Notes: generated from the letters alone by a model not told the origin. A stretch of 64,000 nucleotides of DNA from Hymenopus coronatus (GCA_030762935.1 CM060896.1:12636001-12700000), one strand, 5' to 3'; counted from the first letter of the stretch, positions 36,110 through 47,459 are shown. Made by a program: numbers and translations.

Positions 36110-36163
36110 TTTTTTTATAGTGTTTAATGCCCGCTTTAACTATTTGTGGCACTGCAGGTGATA
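36110..36163 (-). mobile_element. SINE family A, short 5'-truncated copy with TSD
   Basis: Only the last ~50 bp of family A (reverse complement tagtgtttaatgcccgcttt) plus its A tail, flanked by the 13-bp repeat ataataattgaat (36097-36109 and 36164-36176). Confidence 0.85.
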
Positions 36164-36876
36164 ATAATAATTGAATGATTGCTGAAGTTTTGGCATCAGG
36201 TTAGATTATTGGAAGATCAAGGTATAGTTAATGTATGATTATGCAAGAGAAAGTATTAATGCCGGATAACTGGTCTTTATCATTACAAAAGATTACAGAG
36301 GAAATAAGTATGGGGAACTTATGGAGGAGAGAAATTGTCTGGAGGGAGGGTTTTGGAAAGAGATCAGAAGGAGAATAGAGGATATCAATATTCAATATAA
36401 TTTTGGTAGTACTAGGGATAAGAGATCCTTGTTATTATATAGACAAATTAAAAAAGATTAGGGAAGGGAAAAAACATATAGGAGAGGAAGCAGTGGGCAT
36501 GGTATAGAACTGGAGCAATGACATTAAGGGGAATGAAAGGGAAAATGGATCTAAAGAAGTGCCCATTATGTGGGGGAATGGAAAATGACCTACATTTTAT
36601 TTTAGGTGAAGAGACAAAATTATTGAGGGACTAATTGGTACCAGCTAGGTGGTTGTGGTTACCAAGGGAAATAATTAAGGTGAGAATTAAAAAATCTAAG
36701 AATACAGATGAGATTAGAAAACTGGGGGAATTATCAGGAAAGACTAAAGAGAAATGTAAAAGAAGAATTCTTAAACCTTAAATTCATAATTGGATGGATG
36801 CCTATCAGAAAAATTGGTATATTTAAGTGTAAGGGAGTTAAAAATTAGGTAGATTATGAACTTGAAATATAATATA

Positions 36877-38334
36877 TGAGGGTTGGGGCAAAAGTCATGG
36901 CAACTAGTTTTTTTCTTGTAGATATGTGGATGGATCACAAATGTATGTATGTCGTGTGGAAGTTCTGCAGGCATAGTGTGTATTCAGAACAACAGATGGC
37001 TCTGTGATAGCTGGTAGTGGTGCAATGAGGGCTGTGAAATCAGTCAGTTGGTGAGTGTCGTGCGAGAAGGAAGTAACTTATGTTGAGCAGCATGCTTATA
37101 TGAAAATAGCCATTCTCCGAGGGAGAAATGCGATGGAATGTCAGAGTATATTAGTAGAAGCCCTTAGGAATAATGCTCTACCATACCACGGTGGGCAGGA
37201 AAGTTTCAGCAAGGATGTGTGTCAACCAGTGATGAGCAACGTTTAGGATGACTTGTCAGTGAGCAGACTGACGTGGCACGTGCTATCATCGAGCAGCTCC
37301 TGGATGAAGACAGACGATGGACGCTACTGGAGATAGAAGACAAATGGCATCAAGAAATACACCGTCCACAGGATATTGTGTAATGAGCTGCAACTACGCA
37401 AAATTGCATCATGGTGGGTACCGCATGCACTGACGGAAGTTCAAAGGTGGGTGCACTATGCAATCTGCTCCGACCACCTTGCAAGCTGGCAACAGGATGT
37501 CGATCAATTCTTGTCACAAATAGTTGCCATCAATGAATTTTGGGCCAGGGCATACAAACCAGAACTGAAACGTCAGTCCGCGGAGTGGCGACATGCTGGA
37601 TCACCAAGGAAGCAGAAGTTCCATCAGAATCCTTCTCCAGTCAAATTGATGGTGATCGTCGCATATGATGTCAGGGCTGTCATTGTTTGCCACTTGGTTC
37701 CACACGGCAGAATAGTGACTGCACAGTACTACAGGGACTTCCTGGTGCAACAGGTACAACGTGGCATTCAGGAGAAACATCCAGATCTTGTGGACAGTGC
37801 AATAATCCTGCGCGACATTGCAAAACCACATAAAGCAGAGGATGTAGGGCAGCTACTGCTACATTGGGGGTGGGAAGAATTGGAGCACCCACCATACTCT
37901 CACAACATTTTGCCCTGTGACTTTGATCTCATTCGAAAGATTAAGGAATCACTACGTGGTAGGCGGTTTGCAACACGAGAGGACATTGCTAATGCTGTGC
38001 GTGGACAGCTGACCTGATTCACAAATGATGCTTCAAATGCAACGTCAGATGGTATTCACATTGTTGGCAGCATGTGGTGTCAGTAGCAGGTGACTATTTT
38101 GAGGGTATTTAGGCCTAGGTATGTCATGTCAACTGCAAGTGTACTGTGTTGTCATTCTTTTGCATTGTGAAAGTCATATTGCCCTGTATACTACCATGAT
38201 AAATTAGTGTGTTACGATATTCAGTGCTATTCATTGTTCACACATGTCCTTTCGTCTGTATATGTCATATTTTCCAACCAGACTGGTATCTTCAAGGAAA
38301 TAAATAGTTGCCATGTCATTTGCCCCAACCCTCT
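36877..38334 (+). mobile_element. Mariner element with TIRs
   Basis: About 1.46 kb bounded by ~27-bp inverted repeats: gagggttggggcaaaagtca at 36878 and tcatttgccccaaccctc at 38317. A single degenerate transposase gene lies between. It is inserted near the 3' end of the LINE, whose UTR continues on both sides. Confidence 0.88.
37050..38076 (+). pseudogene. Mariner (Mos1-like) transposase, inactivated
   Basis: N-terminal part VTYVEQHAYMKIAILRGRNA near 37076, broken by frameshifts, then an open frame from 37376: LRKIASWWVPHALTEVQRW, PELKRQSAEWRHAGSPR, VIVAYDVRAVIVCHLVPHGR, AQYYRDFLVQQV, WEELEHPPYS, PCDFDLIRKIKESLRGR. This is a typical mariner DD34D layout. The first catalytic motif, normally xDE-W, reads VAINEFWARAYKP (Asp to Asn). 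The second, normally HDNARPH, reads RDIAKPH, keeping Asp. The third Asp (PCDFDL) is kept. The N-terminal frameshifts and the motif 1 change make it inactive. The stop after RGQLT is followed by readable C-terminal sequence. Confidence 0.88.
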
Positions 38335-38639
38335 TATTAATAACCACAGTGTTTACTTATATTTACACCAGTGGCAACTCAAATGTAAATGTACAGGCTG
38401 TGTTACCAGAAGGAAGAAATGATGTATGTATATGTAATAAGTGTTAAGCTGTATAGTAATTACTGTTATGTATGTTGGAAGTGAAATAAATTCAAATTGA
38501 AATATACTATTCCATGTGTGCCACTAACTTCATTCATTGTTACATTGTTTCTCATGTCAAAGAGGCTACTGCAGCTGGGGTATAATGGTGAGGAAGTCTG
38601 GGCAAGACTATTTTCCCTTCAATGGCATCCCTGCTATAT

Positions 38640-38800
38640 TGCATGATAAAATTCACAAAATCAGTATGAGTTAATAAAACTTGGAGTTTCACGAGGAACT
38701 TTTCTTGGAGCACACTTGCTTCTATTACACATCAATGATTTAACTAAAACCCTCGGATTTTAAAATAATCTCATATGTGGATAATACATAATGTCTGCAA
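38640..38800 (+). pseudogene. LINE reverse-transcriptase fragment (jockey/CR1-like)
   Basis: Translation includes KLGVSRGTFLGAHLLLLHIN then DLTKTLGF, a decayed form of the GVPQGS-LGPLLF-LYINDL block of the RT palm domain. The remainder is not recognisable. Confidence 0.65.
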
Positions 38801-38975
38801 ATAAAGATATACTCGGTCTTGGGATTCTAGTAAATGTAAAACCAGAGGATAGCTATGATTACACAATAAAAATAATTTAAAAGTAAATTTACAAAAGCAA
38901 ATATAATCATGTTCCAGCAAAAAAATAACAGGTACAATAATGAAAGTAAATGTAAAATGTAAACAAAAAAATATA

Positions 38976-39171
38976 TTCAAAATCTTCTCGGGCTTCTAGC
39001 CAGGTAATAACTTGGCTTGACACCAACGTTTCGAAGAAGTGCATCTTCCTCGTCTTCAGGGTGAAGATGCACTTCTTCGAAACGTTGGTGTCAAGCCAAG
39101 TTATTACCTGGCTAGAAGCCCGAGAAGATTTTGAATTAACACGTCGCCAGGAAAGCTATAGTTCTTATTTT
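38976..39171 (+). mobile_element. Foldback (Penelope-like?) element, medium-arm copy
   Basis: Same arm terminus and tail as 34938. Arms pair for about 80 bp with a small asymmetric loop; the left arm extends to ctcgtcttcagggtg while the right arm starts at gaagatgcacttcttcg. Flanked by the 11-bp direct repeat aaaaaaatata (38965-38975 and 39172-39182). Confidence 0.8.
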
Positions 39172-39182
39172 AAAAAAATATA

Positions 39183-40275
39183 TATATATATGACTGGATG
39201 ACAGGCAGACAGTTGGTCAGTCAGTCAGGGTATTTGTGTGTTCATGTGTCTGGAGAATATAAAATCCCTGGTAGAAATTCTTGGTGAGAGTATAATATTC
39301 AAATATCATTGAACCATCATGTAAAATATTAGTACTCATTTTAGAACAATTTAAAATAACCTAAACTTAAATTACATAATCATGGTATATTATGGATTAA
39401 TACACCTTCAATATGAAATGTTGCCCTATGACAAATATAAATAGGATACTAATATGTGTTTCTAATGCAAATAGAGAATCATGTAGAAGCTGCAGTATTA
39501 ATTGCTGTATCATTATATGTATATAAAGTAATTATGTTTAATAAATAACACAAACTTCAGATTGTACTTAGAACACAAAACAATTACTTTAGAGATAGTG
39601 CTCACAAGAAAGTCAAAAACGATCCTCTCACAGTAGGTAAAATATTGTAAAAAAGTTGTCAAGAGATATAAAGATTCCAAGTTGTATAATATACCAACAC
39701 TCTAAATATGGGCCTACCTGTATAGGGTATGTGGATAGTAATTATTGTATATTTAAAATTGAAAATGCTTGAAACTTGTAAAAATTTAAAGCCAAAGAAT
39801 CATCACCACTATCATTATCATTCCATTCTAGGCACTTAATCATCAGCCAATTGCCATTATGTCAGGAAAAGTATCTAAATTATATGATATATGCTACAAT
39901 TTTATGTACTATGCCATCTAATTTATTGAAGAACTTCACCTCATGCTGAACAATCAAGTGACCACATTCTTCTGAGGCAATAAAATTACAAATACAATGA
40001 TTTGTAGACTTGGTGTATAACATGATAGGGCTTAAATTTGCAACATGTCAACTTTTTACTATAATTATTATGTATTATATAATTAAAAAAGTTTATGAAT
40101 AAAATGCAATGACAAATATGCTTTTTTATTAAGTCACATTTAAATAAATTTCAGAGATAAAAGAACCCCTGCCGCAATGTGTTCATGTGTTTATTTGTTG
40201 GCTCATTCCATTTTGGAAACATAACTAGTTGCCTCAGAGGATGTCATTCTGATTTTAATTCCCATCTAATTTTAA
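39183..40275. other. No gene recognised
   Basis: AT-rich DNA between the foldback element and the piggyBac element; no supported feature. Confidence 0.45.
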
Positions 40276-40879
40276 ACTGTCATTTGTCACTATATGAGCA
40301 TTTTGCTCACACTTTCATTTTTTTTTTTTTTTTTTTACAATAATAACTGCTCAATCTAGCTGACTTTTAAACTTGCCGGAAGCAGTTGTTTAAGTTAGTT
40401 AACAACAATCATACTGACAATAGTTTGTGCAATCTGTGTCCAGTTGAGGTACCAGCTGTAAGTGGTTTCCTCATCAAGCGACAAACCATGCTATTGAATT
40501 GTGTAGTCTGCAATCATCCTGGCTTGAAGCTAAAATGTAGAAACCCTATTGTGTATTCATTAAAAATATCCTTTGATTGAATTATTTTCGTTGATATTCA
40601 GTTAGGTTTTTACAATAAGTCAATCAGAAGAAATCCTTCTAACAACAGGATGGAAGGGACACTCTAGGTATATTTATTTTCACTGTTTGTTGTAATAAAT
40701 GTGTATTTAATTACCATATATTTACTGTTTCTTTTGACACAGATTCGAAGATTCGAACACATATGTTGAGAATCAAATTTAGGCCGATGCCATAATCAAT
40801 AGTAGAACATTTTCTAACATGATTTCTGACTGCCTACTTATTTTATTAATTATTATTATTATTTTAGGATTCCCTGCAT

Positions 40880-41862
40880 GGTTGAGTGAAAGTAGTACTT
40901 CTAGACAGTGGTGATTTGAACCAGGAAGAAAGATTAAATGAGTGGGAATCTGATGCACATTCTGAACATAGTGATGCAGAACAATCTTCAGGAGATTCTC
41001 AGAAACTGAAATTGATTTTCAGCCAATGAAAAGATAAAATAACAGTATAGTCCATGCATCCACCATGCTCCCATATTTGAAGACCTACACATAATATAGT
41101 TATAACATATCCAGGCTGTCAAGGAGAGGCTAAAACTGCAACTTCAATGGCAAATGCATGGTATTTATTCTTTCTTGAAGAGACAATTTTAATACTGTAC
41201 TAACATATATCTCTAAAAAATGCGAACTAAATATGCACAACCGAGGGACTGTCCTGATACAACTTTACATGAAATAACTTCTGTAATTGGTCTTATATAC
41301 TCGGCAGGCTTGAAATAGGCTGCTCATATCAGCATTCAAGAGCTTTGGGCTGATGATTGCACATCTCCTGAATGTTTTCATGTCGTGATGTCAAGTTGTA
41401 GGTTCTAAATTCTTCTTGAGGCTCTATGATTTGATGACGTCAACAATAGAGCTGAGAAAGAATATCAATAATCTGGCCCCCATTAGAAGAATATTTGAGG
41501 AATCTGTTGTCAGATGCATAAATAATTATGAATTAAAAGAAAACATAACACTTGATTAAATGCTACCTGCTTTCCAAGGAAGAGTAAATTCCATCAAAAC
41601 TATCAAAATATGGAATGAAAATTTATGCATTGGTAGATTCTGAAACATATTATGTTTCAAATCTAGAAATTTATCCAGGGACGCAACCTGAAGGTCCATA
41701 CCAGACTGTTAATAAAGCATCTAATGTTGTGAATAGATTAGCAGCACCCATTTTCAATAGCAAAAGAAACATTACCATGGATAATTATTTTACATCTGTT
41801 CTGCTAGCCCTGGAGTTGCTGCAGAAGAAAACTTCTGTGGTTGTAACACTAAACGAGGGAGG

Positions 41863-41893
<31 letters not shown>

Positions 41894-42565
41894 ACCCATT
41901 TTTGTAAATACTAAGGAGAGGCCAGCTTGTAGTAAGTAGTATGTTGGGTTTCCTCAAAACGGGGCTTCTAGTGTCATATGTGTCTAAAAGATACAAAACT
42001 GTGCTGCTTTTTTCAGCTGTACATTCTGCTGATGAAATTAATGAGGAAACCAGTGACAAAAACAAACCACTCATAGTTACATTCTACAACAAAATAAAGG
42101 TGTAGTTGATATTGCCAACAAACTCATATATTAATATTCAGTATCTAGAATTACCTACAGGTCGCTAATGGCAGCAGTTTCTTGGCCGTTGAACATTGGT
42201 GAAATAAATTCACAGATCATTTATTCTACTAATAAAGAGAATAAATTAGATCATTGAATATTTTTGAAACGTTTTGCTCTAGAACTTATAAAACCCCATG
42301 TGAGAGTATGTCTATTTTAAATTTGTCAGACAGCTTGCGAGACTCAGTGAAGAAAATTGTTGGTAATGAAGAGGAGAATGCAGTAATTGCAATACTATGA
42401 CAACTCCTGGTGTATGTTCTCTGTGCCCTCTATAAGACAACAGAAAATCCAAAAGTCTGCTGTGAATGTAACATTTGTGCAACGAACATGCAAGAATTAC
42501 CTGCAATAAGTGCTTTGAACTGCCAGTGTTGCCACCATAATTTGATTTTAAGAGTAGATTGAATT
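40880..42565 (+). pseudogene. piggyBac-like transposase, inactivated
   Basis: Acidic N-terminus (SGDLNQEERLNEWESDAHSE), a decayed middle, then a good stretch from 41615 (MKIYALVDSETYYVSNLEIY, then NITMDNYFTSVLLALELLQK). A ~28-nt poly(A) expansion at 41863-41890 breaks the frame. It resumes with KRYKTVLLFSAVHSADEINE, YSVSRITYRSLMAAVSW, and ends in a Cys-rich tail (VCCECNICATNMQELP...LNCQCC) matching the C-terminal zinc-binding domain. DNYFTS is the second catalytic Asp motif of DDE_Tnp_1_7. Confidence 0.8.
41863..41890 (+). repeat. Poly(A) tract inside the transposase frame
   Basis: Homopolymer expansion after the codons for LNEGG; it accounts for the artefactual poly-lysine open frame here. 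Confidence 0.9.
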
Positions 42566-42838
42566 TGTGCTAGCTTTAGGTATTACATGTTATACATATT
42601 TAACAAACTAAACCCATAATTTTTTTCAATGAAGACATTGAATTTGAATTTCTTTCAAATATGTACACATACTACATTAAGTTAACCATAAATTAATATT
42701 CTTTACTTTTGTTTTAAGACAGATGTTTTGTGATCCCTTCAAAAAAAATGTAATTTGTAGTAGATTTAGAAAATTATAATTTACATTTTATTAGCATTTT
42801 GCTACCATGTCATAACAACGGTAGCGACAAATGACAGG

Positions 42839-44062
42839 CTAAAAATTCAAGGACAGATTTACTGTTTGATCATTGGTTAACTAAAAGAAATAAGAGAAAA
42901 CTGCCTCATGTTACAAACATTTTTTTATTTGAATTGCTGATTGGCTCTCCTCTGAAAGTATCTATGCAACAAGAATGGATTAGTGCTTTAGGTAAAAATG
43001 GATCACAGGTGACAGAAGTATTAGCAAGGGCATAGTTTAGCTAAAGGTTAGAATCCACTGAAGAACATTTAATGCACTGTCCATAGACACATTATTGTCC
43101 ATTCTTATATGTAACATCTGTTATCTGTGAAGGACACATTATTGTAACATCTGTTTTGATAGACTGATTGATGTGATGCTAAATGTGCTTCAGTCACTCT
43201 GAAATATTGAAAAAAACAAATCAAAACAGGCATTAATATTTTAAAGATCACTGCTGGGAAAGAAGTGTTGATTAGATCCATGTGTATGTAGATTCCAATT
43301 GTTGGGTTCATGTTTCTGGTCAATATTATATAATCTTAAACATTTTGTATAACACCATATTTTGTTGATTGTGATAGTTTGGGAATAAATTTATGGCTCA
43401 TTCCATATAAAATCAAAAGTGAAAACCATAATTTATTTTAAATCCAACTTTTGTATGCTTATAGGGACTGAAAATAATAAGGTTTCAGCAAAATATGAAT
43501 AATTTATCATTCATAATTTCCTATTGTCAATATACAACTTACTGTAATTTTTTACTTTTGAGTTAAATAATTGCCTAAGTTGTCCTGATAAATGAGTGTA
43601 AATTTATTGATCTCCATCATTTCACATTTTGCCTCTTGTAATTGACTATAAAGTATTATTTAATATTTGGGGACAGATACCATAAGAATATTTCTTTAAC
43701 TTCCCACATTTTATTACATTTATAGGAAGATATGTAAGCTTTCAGTCCCTGGTACCACCAATAGAATGCAAGAAAATAACTCCTGAAGTTTTTGGCATAA
43801 GGAGATTTTCTCATTCAATATAATATTCCAAACAGAGCAGTTTGTCTAGGTGGTTATACTAACTATCAGTATGAATGGGTTAGGTAATATACAGGTAATA
43901 CAGTGAATAATACAATAAAATTAAGTAATTATACTAAATTAGGGACAGATAAAAACAATTGACATATAGCGTAATTTAGGCAACTGTATAGTACATATAT
44001 GTAATATTAATTATTCATTCATTTATAGACTTCTCAACATAGGAAATAAACTTTACAGAAAT
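42839..44062. other. No gene recognised
   Basis: AT-rich. A short direct repeat (acattattgt..., gtaacatctgtt) occurs at 43089-43155. No other feature supported. Confidence 0.45.
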
Positions 44063-44162
44063 AAAATAAGAACTAAAACTTTCCTGGCGACGTGTTAATT
44101 CAAAATCTTCTCGGGCTTCTAGCCAGGTAAAAACCTGGCTAGAAGCCCGAGAAGATTTTGAA
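44063..44162 (-). mobile_element. Foldback (Penelope-like?) element, short-arm copy
   Basis: Third copy, opposite orientation: tail first (aaaataagaactaaaacttt, cctggcgacgtgttaa), then a near-perfect hairpin of ~31-bp arms (ttcaaaatcttctcgggctt...) with only a few loop nucleotides. Flanked by the 11-bp direct repeat tttacagaaat (44052-44062 and 44163-44173). Confidence 0.8.
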
Positions 44163-44173
44163 TTTACAGAAAT

Positions 44174-45021
44174 AGTCACTGTTTTAGTCCTCTACAGAGC
44201 TCACATAAGAAGGTGAAACACAAAGCAACTCCATGGATACTTGGTTGCAATTCCATTCAGAGTATTCAAATCGTTAGAATTTGCACAAAATGCAGACTAA
44301 AATTACAAAAGATTTTCCAAATTAAAAATAATAATTAAGTCTCTGCAATTAATTTTTCATAAATGTTTGTGTTCAGTTAGAATTAACATTGTGACACAGC
44401 CGTAGAGAGGAAGTTGGTTTTATTTATAATCAAAGTTGAGATGCTCTGAAGCAGTAGGCAAATTTTAGTTTCTTAAAATAAATATCTGGTTAAGAGTAAT
44501 AATATGACTACACCAGGATGTCCTACAGACATTAGATAATTATAGGTATACATATATACGCAAATATCAAATTTTGTGTGAATGACGTCTATTTTAATAT
44601 TTACTATAATGAAAACTATTTTTTGTGCTGGAATTGTTGGTATATGTGGCTTAACACAGACACCTAATATTGCTGATAAGAGGTAATTTTTATTTATGGC
44701 CATTTTCAAAGGGACTGACCAATATGTCATTAAGTTTTACCATTGACTATTGATATTGAATGTTTAGATGACGAAAGAAAATTCTTCTCTTTGAGTCTGT
44801 TTTGAAATATTTTACAAAACAAGCTTTACCAAGAACTGATTATTGTTGAAGTGAAGTTCTTTAAGTAATTCTGTGCTCATTATTTTTCTTGGAATATTTT
44901 TTACAATGTATGCATGTCCAAGATTATAAAACTACTTTTGGAATAATGTGATTTGGGCAATATTTTACTATAATGATATTAATGATCATAATAAGAAAAT
45001 AATTGGTTCCAGATCAACCAA
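44174..45021. other. No gene recognised
   Basis: AT-rich upstream flank of gene 2 exon 1; an upstream 5' exon must exist somewhere before 45413, given the acceptor there. Confidence 0.4.
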
Positions 45022-45260
45022 ATGCTGCATTGTGCCTGAGTGGTTAGACCACTCAACTCTCACATAGGAGGCTTGGGTTTGATCCCAAGCGACTGTATGT
45101 AGGATTTGTGGTGGACAAAGTGGCGCAGGGGCAAATTTTCTCTGGGTTCTCCAGTTTCCTCTGCCATTGCATTCCATCTTCATTCCATGATTCATCAGTG
45201 TCATCTCTGTAGTGCCATTTGTAGCAAAAGCAGGTGTTAAACAGTATAAAAAAGAAAAAG
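45022..45260 (+). mobile_element. SINE family A copy, full length
   Basis: Head gctgcattgtgcctgagtgg, ttagaccactcaactctc, B box gggtttgatccc, then gatttgtggtggacaaagtg, gcgcaggggcaaattttctc, tcatcagtgtcatctctg and the A-rich tail acagtataaaaaagaaaaag. It lies 150 bp upstream of the gene 2 exon 1 acceptor. Confidence 0.88.
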
Positions 45261-45413
45261 ATTAAAAATGTAACTTAACATATTACTCTAAAATACTATA
45301 TAATTGTTTAAACTGTCTGTCCTATTGGTTGAAATTTGATGTAGTTTCAACTATATAGAAGCCAACTCAATGGAAATATTTCATGTACTATTAATATCTT
45401 TCTTTTTCCACAG

Positions 45414-45805
45414 TCTTACTACTGATGTTTAATAACATAACTATTAAAAGACAGCAAAAAATGGATATCAAAGTAGAAATCAAAGAGGAGAGTTGTTTTT
45501 TGGACCTATGTTCACAGAGTGAGAGAGAGCTTAATTCTAATGACCTTCTAAAGAAAGTTAAGCATGAAACTGTTACAAATGGCAATAACTGTGGTATAGA
45601 TATCAACAAAGAAATTAAAAAAGATGCTGTGGATTCTAAATTGTATTCAATGGATCAGAGAGAATTCTTTTCAGAGCACCCTGTAATAAAATTTAATATA
45701 AGCAGCAAAGGCAGTGAAATTGAAACCAAAATAGAAATTAAAGACGATCAATGGTGGCTGAAAGAAACTTCAATAGAAAGTCCTCGTGTTTCTTGTGATA
45801 TTCAG
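45414..45805 (+). CDS. Gene 2, exon 1: paralogous N-terminal region of zinc-finger gene
   Basis: First coding exon of a plus-strand paralogue of gene 1. Acceptor ctttttccacag ends at 45413; about 47 nt of leader; MDIK ATG at 45461; donor CAG/gtaagt at 45805/45806. The CDS from MDIK is 345 nt, exactly the gene 1 length, and the 115 residues align without gaps with about 57 identities (~50%). Shared blocks include KEES, ETVT, QREF and SE-PV. An in-frame upstream ATG at 45425 could add 12 residues, but the homologue supports 45461. Psi-K-x-E motifs are kept (IKVE, IKEE, VKHE). The finger exon is not in the window; in gene 1 it lies 8.5 kb beyond exon 2, and here it is probably past 64000. Confidence 0.85.
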
Positions 45806-46090
45806 GTAAGTTATGCATGCACTTTTTATTAATTCTAATAGTTTTCTATGTACAGTACTGAATAATTGTTTCTAATAAGATATTGATAATTTATTTTGCA
45901 TAGAAAATAAATAAACATGAACAATTTCACAAATATTGTATTTTAAAATGTTAATTAAAAGGCTAAATGTTATTACTGTTTGGTTTTTCTGTTGTACTTT
46001 TATATAATTTCACACAGGAGGAAAAGATTTGTAATAGTTGTATAATTGAGGATTTTCTGCTAATTAGGCATAGCAGTATAGGAAGAAGAC

Positions 46091-46161
46091 GGTAAAATAG
46101 AGACTTCACATTTGTGGAAATACAGATGTGTTTCCACAAATGTGAAGTCCCTATTTTATCC
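46091..46161. repeat. 30-bp inverted repeat (hairpin)
   Basis: ggtaaaatagagacttcaca plus tttgtggaaa pairs with tttccacaaatgtgaagtcc plus ctattttatcc across a 10-nt loop; two or three mismatches. Its transcript (intron 1 of gene 2) would fold strongly. It may be a tiny MITE or foldback element. Confidence 0.85.
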
Positions 46162-47291
46162 AGAGTGAAAAAAATAGCCACATGAAATCCTATTAGCCTA
46201 GAAAGCATTATGAAAGGAGAAAGAGAGAAATAAGAAGCCAGCAATACAATGAAATGTCTAAAAAGTAAAGGTAAACAATATAACGGTAGGAGCTGTATAT
46301 CATATAAATAAAAAAAAGTGTTCTATGGCTTTTGTAGCTTGATGTTTCTGTTTTTGAAAACATTGCTTGTGTTAAGGAAAGAACTTCCAAGCTAGTTTTA
46401 AATGAAAAATTCTGCAAATTTTCTCTTCAAGAAAGCTTAATATAGCAATATTGCTTAAGTGCTAAACATCCAGTTCTTTTTTCTGAGTGACGTATTCCAA
46501 GACTGTAAATATCCTTGTTATTTTTGTGCAATGTTTTCAGCAAACTGCATTTTTATTTATCAAACTAAGAACGGAATCTATACAATTCTCATAAATTAAA
46601 ATTTAAACAAGTTTTAAAAAATGAGCCATACTTAACACTTTTAAGATTCATTATGTTACCTAGAACACTTTTTTTTCATAGAATGTTTCCTGCATCTCTA
46701 GTTAGAAACATACATCCTGTGAAATATGTTCTAGATAACTATCTAAAGTAATGAAGCTTAAAGGTGTTAAGTTTGACTGATTTTTAAACATTTTAAACTA
46801 AATTATATTAGTTATTTCATTTTTAAACTAGTGAACTAGCATTTAATCTACCTACAAAATTAGTGCTTGTTAACCGATCCTGAGTCACAACAGTTTGTGA
46901 AACATGTCCTAATAATATAAGTTGATGGAGATTGAATGATTATATCTCATTTTAAACTCTAAATAACCCTTTATATATTTCTTTTACTTGTTGGACTACA
47001 CAGTTAATGCTAAATTTAAATATTGCAGAATAATGACATAATTGCATTATCAGAACAACGTAAGTGTTGAGTTAAAAAAAAAAAAACATTGAATTTTCAT
47101 GCCCAGGTACAGATAATAAAATGAAGTGATACACTTTTTATTTTTAACTATTTATGAAACTGGGCTTTTGGAACTCCACAGCTTTATACTTGTTACAACA
47201 TTTTTTCTCTGCTTTCATGGATTTGATACTTTATATGAAGTAATCTCTTATTTACAGGTTACTCAGGTTGACCCATATTTGCTTTTGCCTC

Positions 47292-47308
47292 TCCCCCCCC
47301 CCCCCCCC
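47292..47308 (+). repeat. Poly(C) tract
   Basis: About 17 C residues after ctct, 60 bp before gene 2 exon 2. It could affect splicing or assembly. Confidence 0.9.
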
Positions 47309-47369
47309 AAGTCATTAATGTGAAGGAACAAACAGATCATGTGATTTACATGAAATTATTCTGTTACAG

Positions 47370-47410
47370 CAGGAAACAATTGAAGGCTTTTATTCTATAA
47401 AATCACCAAG
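47370..47410 (+). CDS. Gene 2, exon 2: 41-nt microexon
   Basis: Acceptor attctgttacag ends at 47369 and donor CCAAG/gtaagt follows 47410. The exon is 41 nt, phase 0 in and phase 2 out, encoding QETIEGFYSIKSP plus two bases. It matches gene 1 exon 2 in length, phase, acceptor sequence and C-terminal residues, which is the main reason to call it. Intron 1 of gene 2 is about 1.56 kb (2.75 kb in gene 1). Confidence 0.8.
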
Positions 47411-47459
47411 GTAAGTCCTCTTGCTTCATTGTCCACTAACTTTGAGTTTCTTTTAAATC

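Larger units (their letters stand above)
34395..38510 (+). mobile_element. LINE (non-LTR retrotransposon), 5'-truncated, with four nested insertions
   Basis: Ordered remnants of one ORF2: RT motif block (VDKYLAKKKGRVYMAFVDLQ and DTIHREALW near 34480-34600), then LRQGCKLSPILFNLFIDDV near 34710. After the first insertion come ITRKMEYLGVQLSSNEGG (35455) and EAKMLYGMEVWDYDEGWQRV (35625), then a zinc-knuckle (KKCPLCGGMENDLHFILG) near 36555, and a 3' UTR resuming after the mariner at 38335 and ending in gtgaaataaattcaaattga. Frames are broken in several places and the order is collinear. The insertions are at 34938-35361, 35752-36047, 36110-36163 and 36877-38334. Confidence 0.8.
40276..42838 (+). 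mobile_element. piggyBac-like element with TIRs
   Basis: Left end TTAA (40272-40275) then actgtcatttgtcactat; right end tagcgacaaatgacagg (about 42822-42838) followed by ctaaa, a decayed TTAA. About 2.56 kb, normal for piggyBac, enclosing a degenerate transposase on the same strand. Confidence 0.75.
45806..47369 (+). other. Gene 2 intron 1 (1.56 kb)
   Basis: Contains a perfect-type hairpin (46091-46161) and a poly(C) tract (47292-47308). Otherwise AT-rich with no supported feature. Confidence 0.7.

Noticed and set aside
37376..38017. Intact, active mariner transposase
   Set aside because: Although open for 213 codons, the first catalytic motif reads INEF (Asp lost), the second has drifted to RDIAKPH, and the N-terminal part is frameshifted.
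41790..42074. 94-codon minus-strand frame with a Phe run
   Set aside because: Antisense of the piggyBac pseudogene and its poly(A) expansion.
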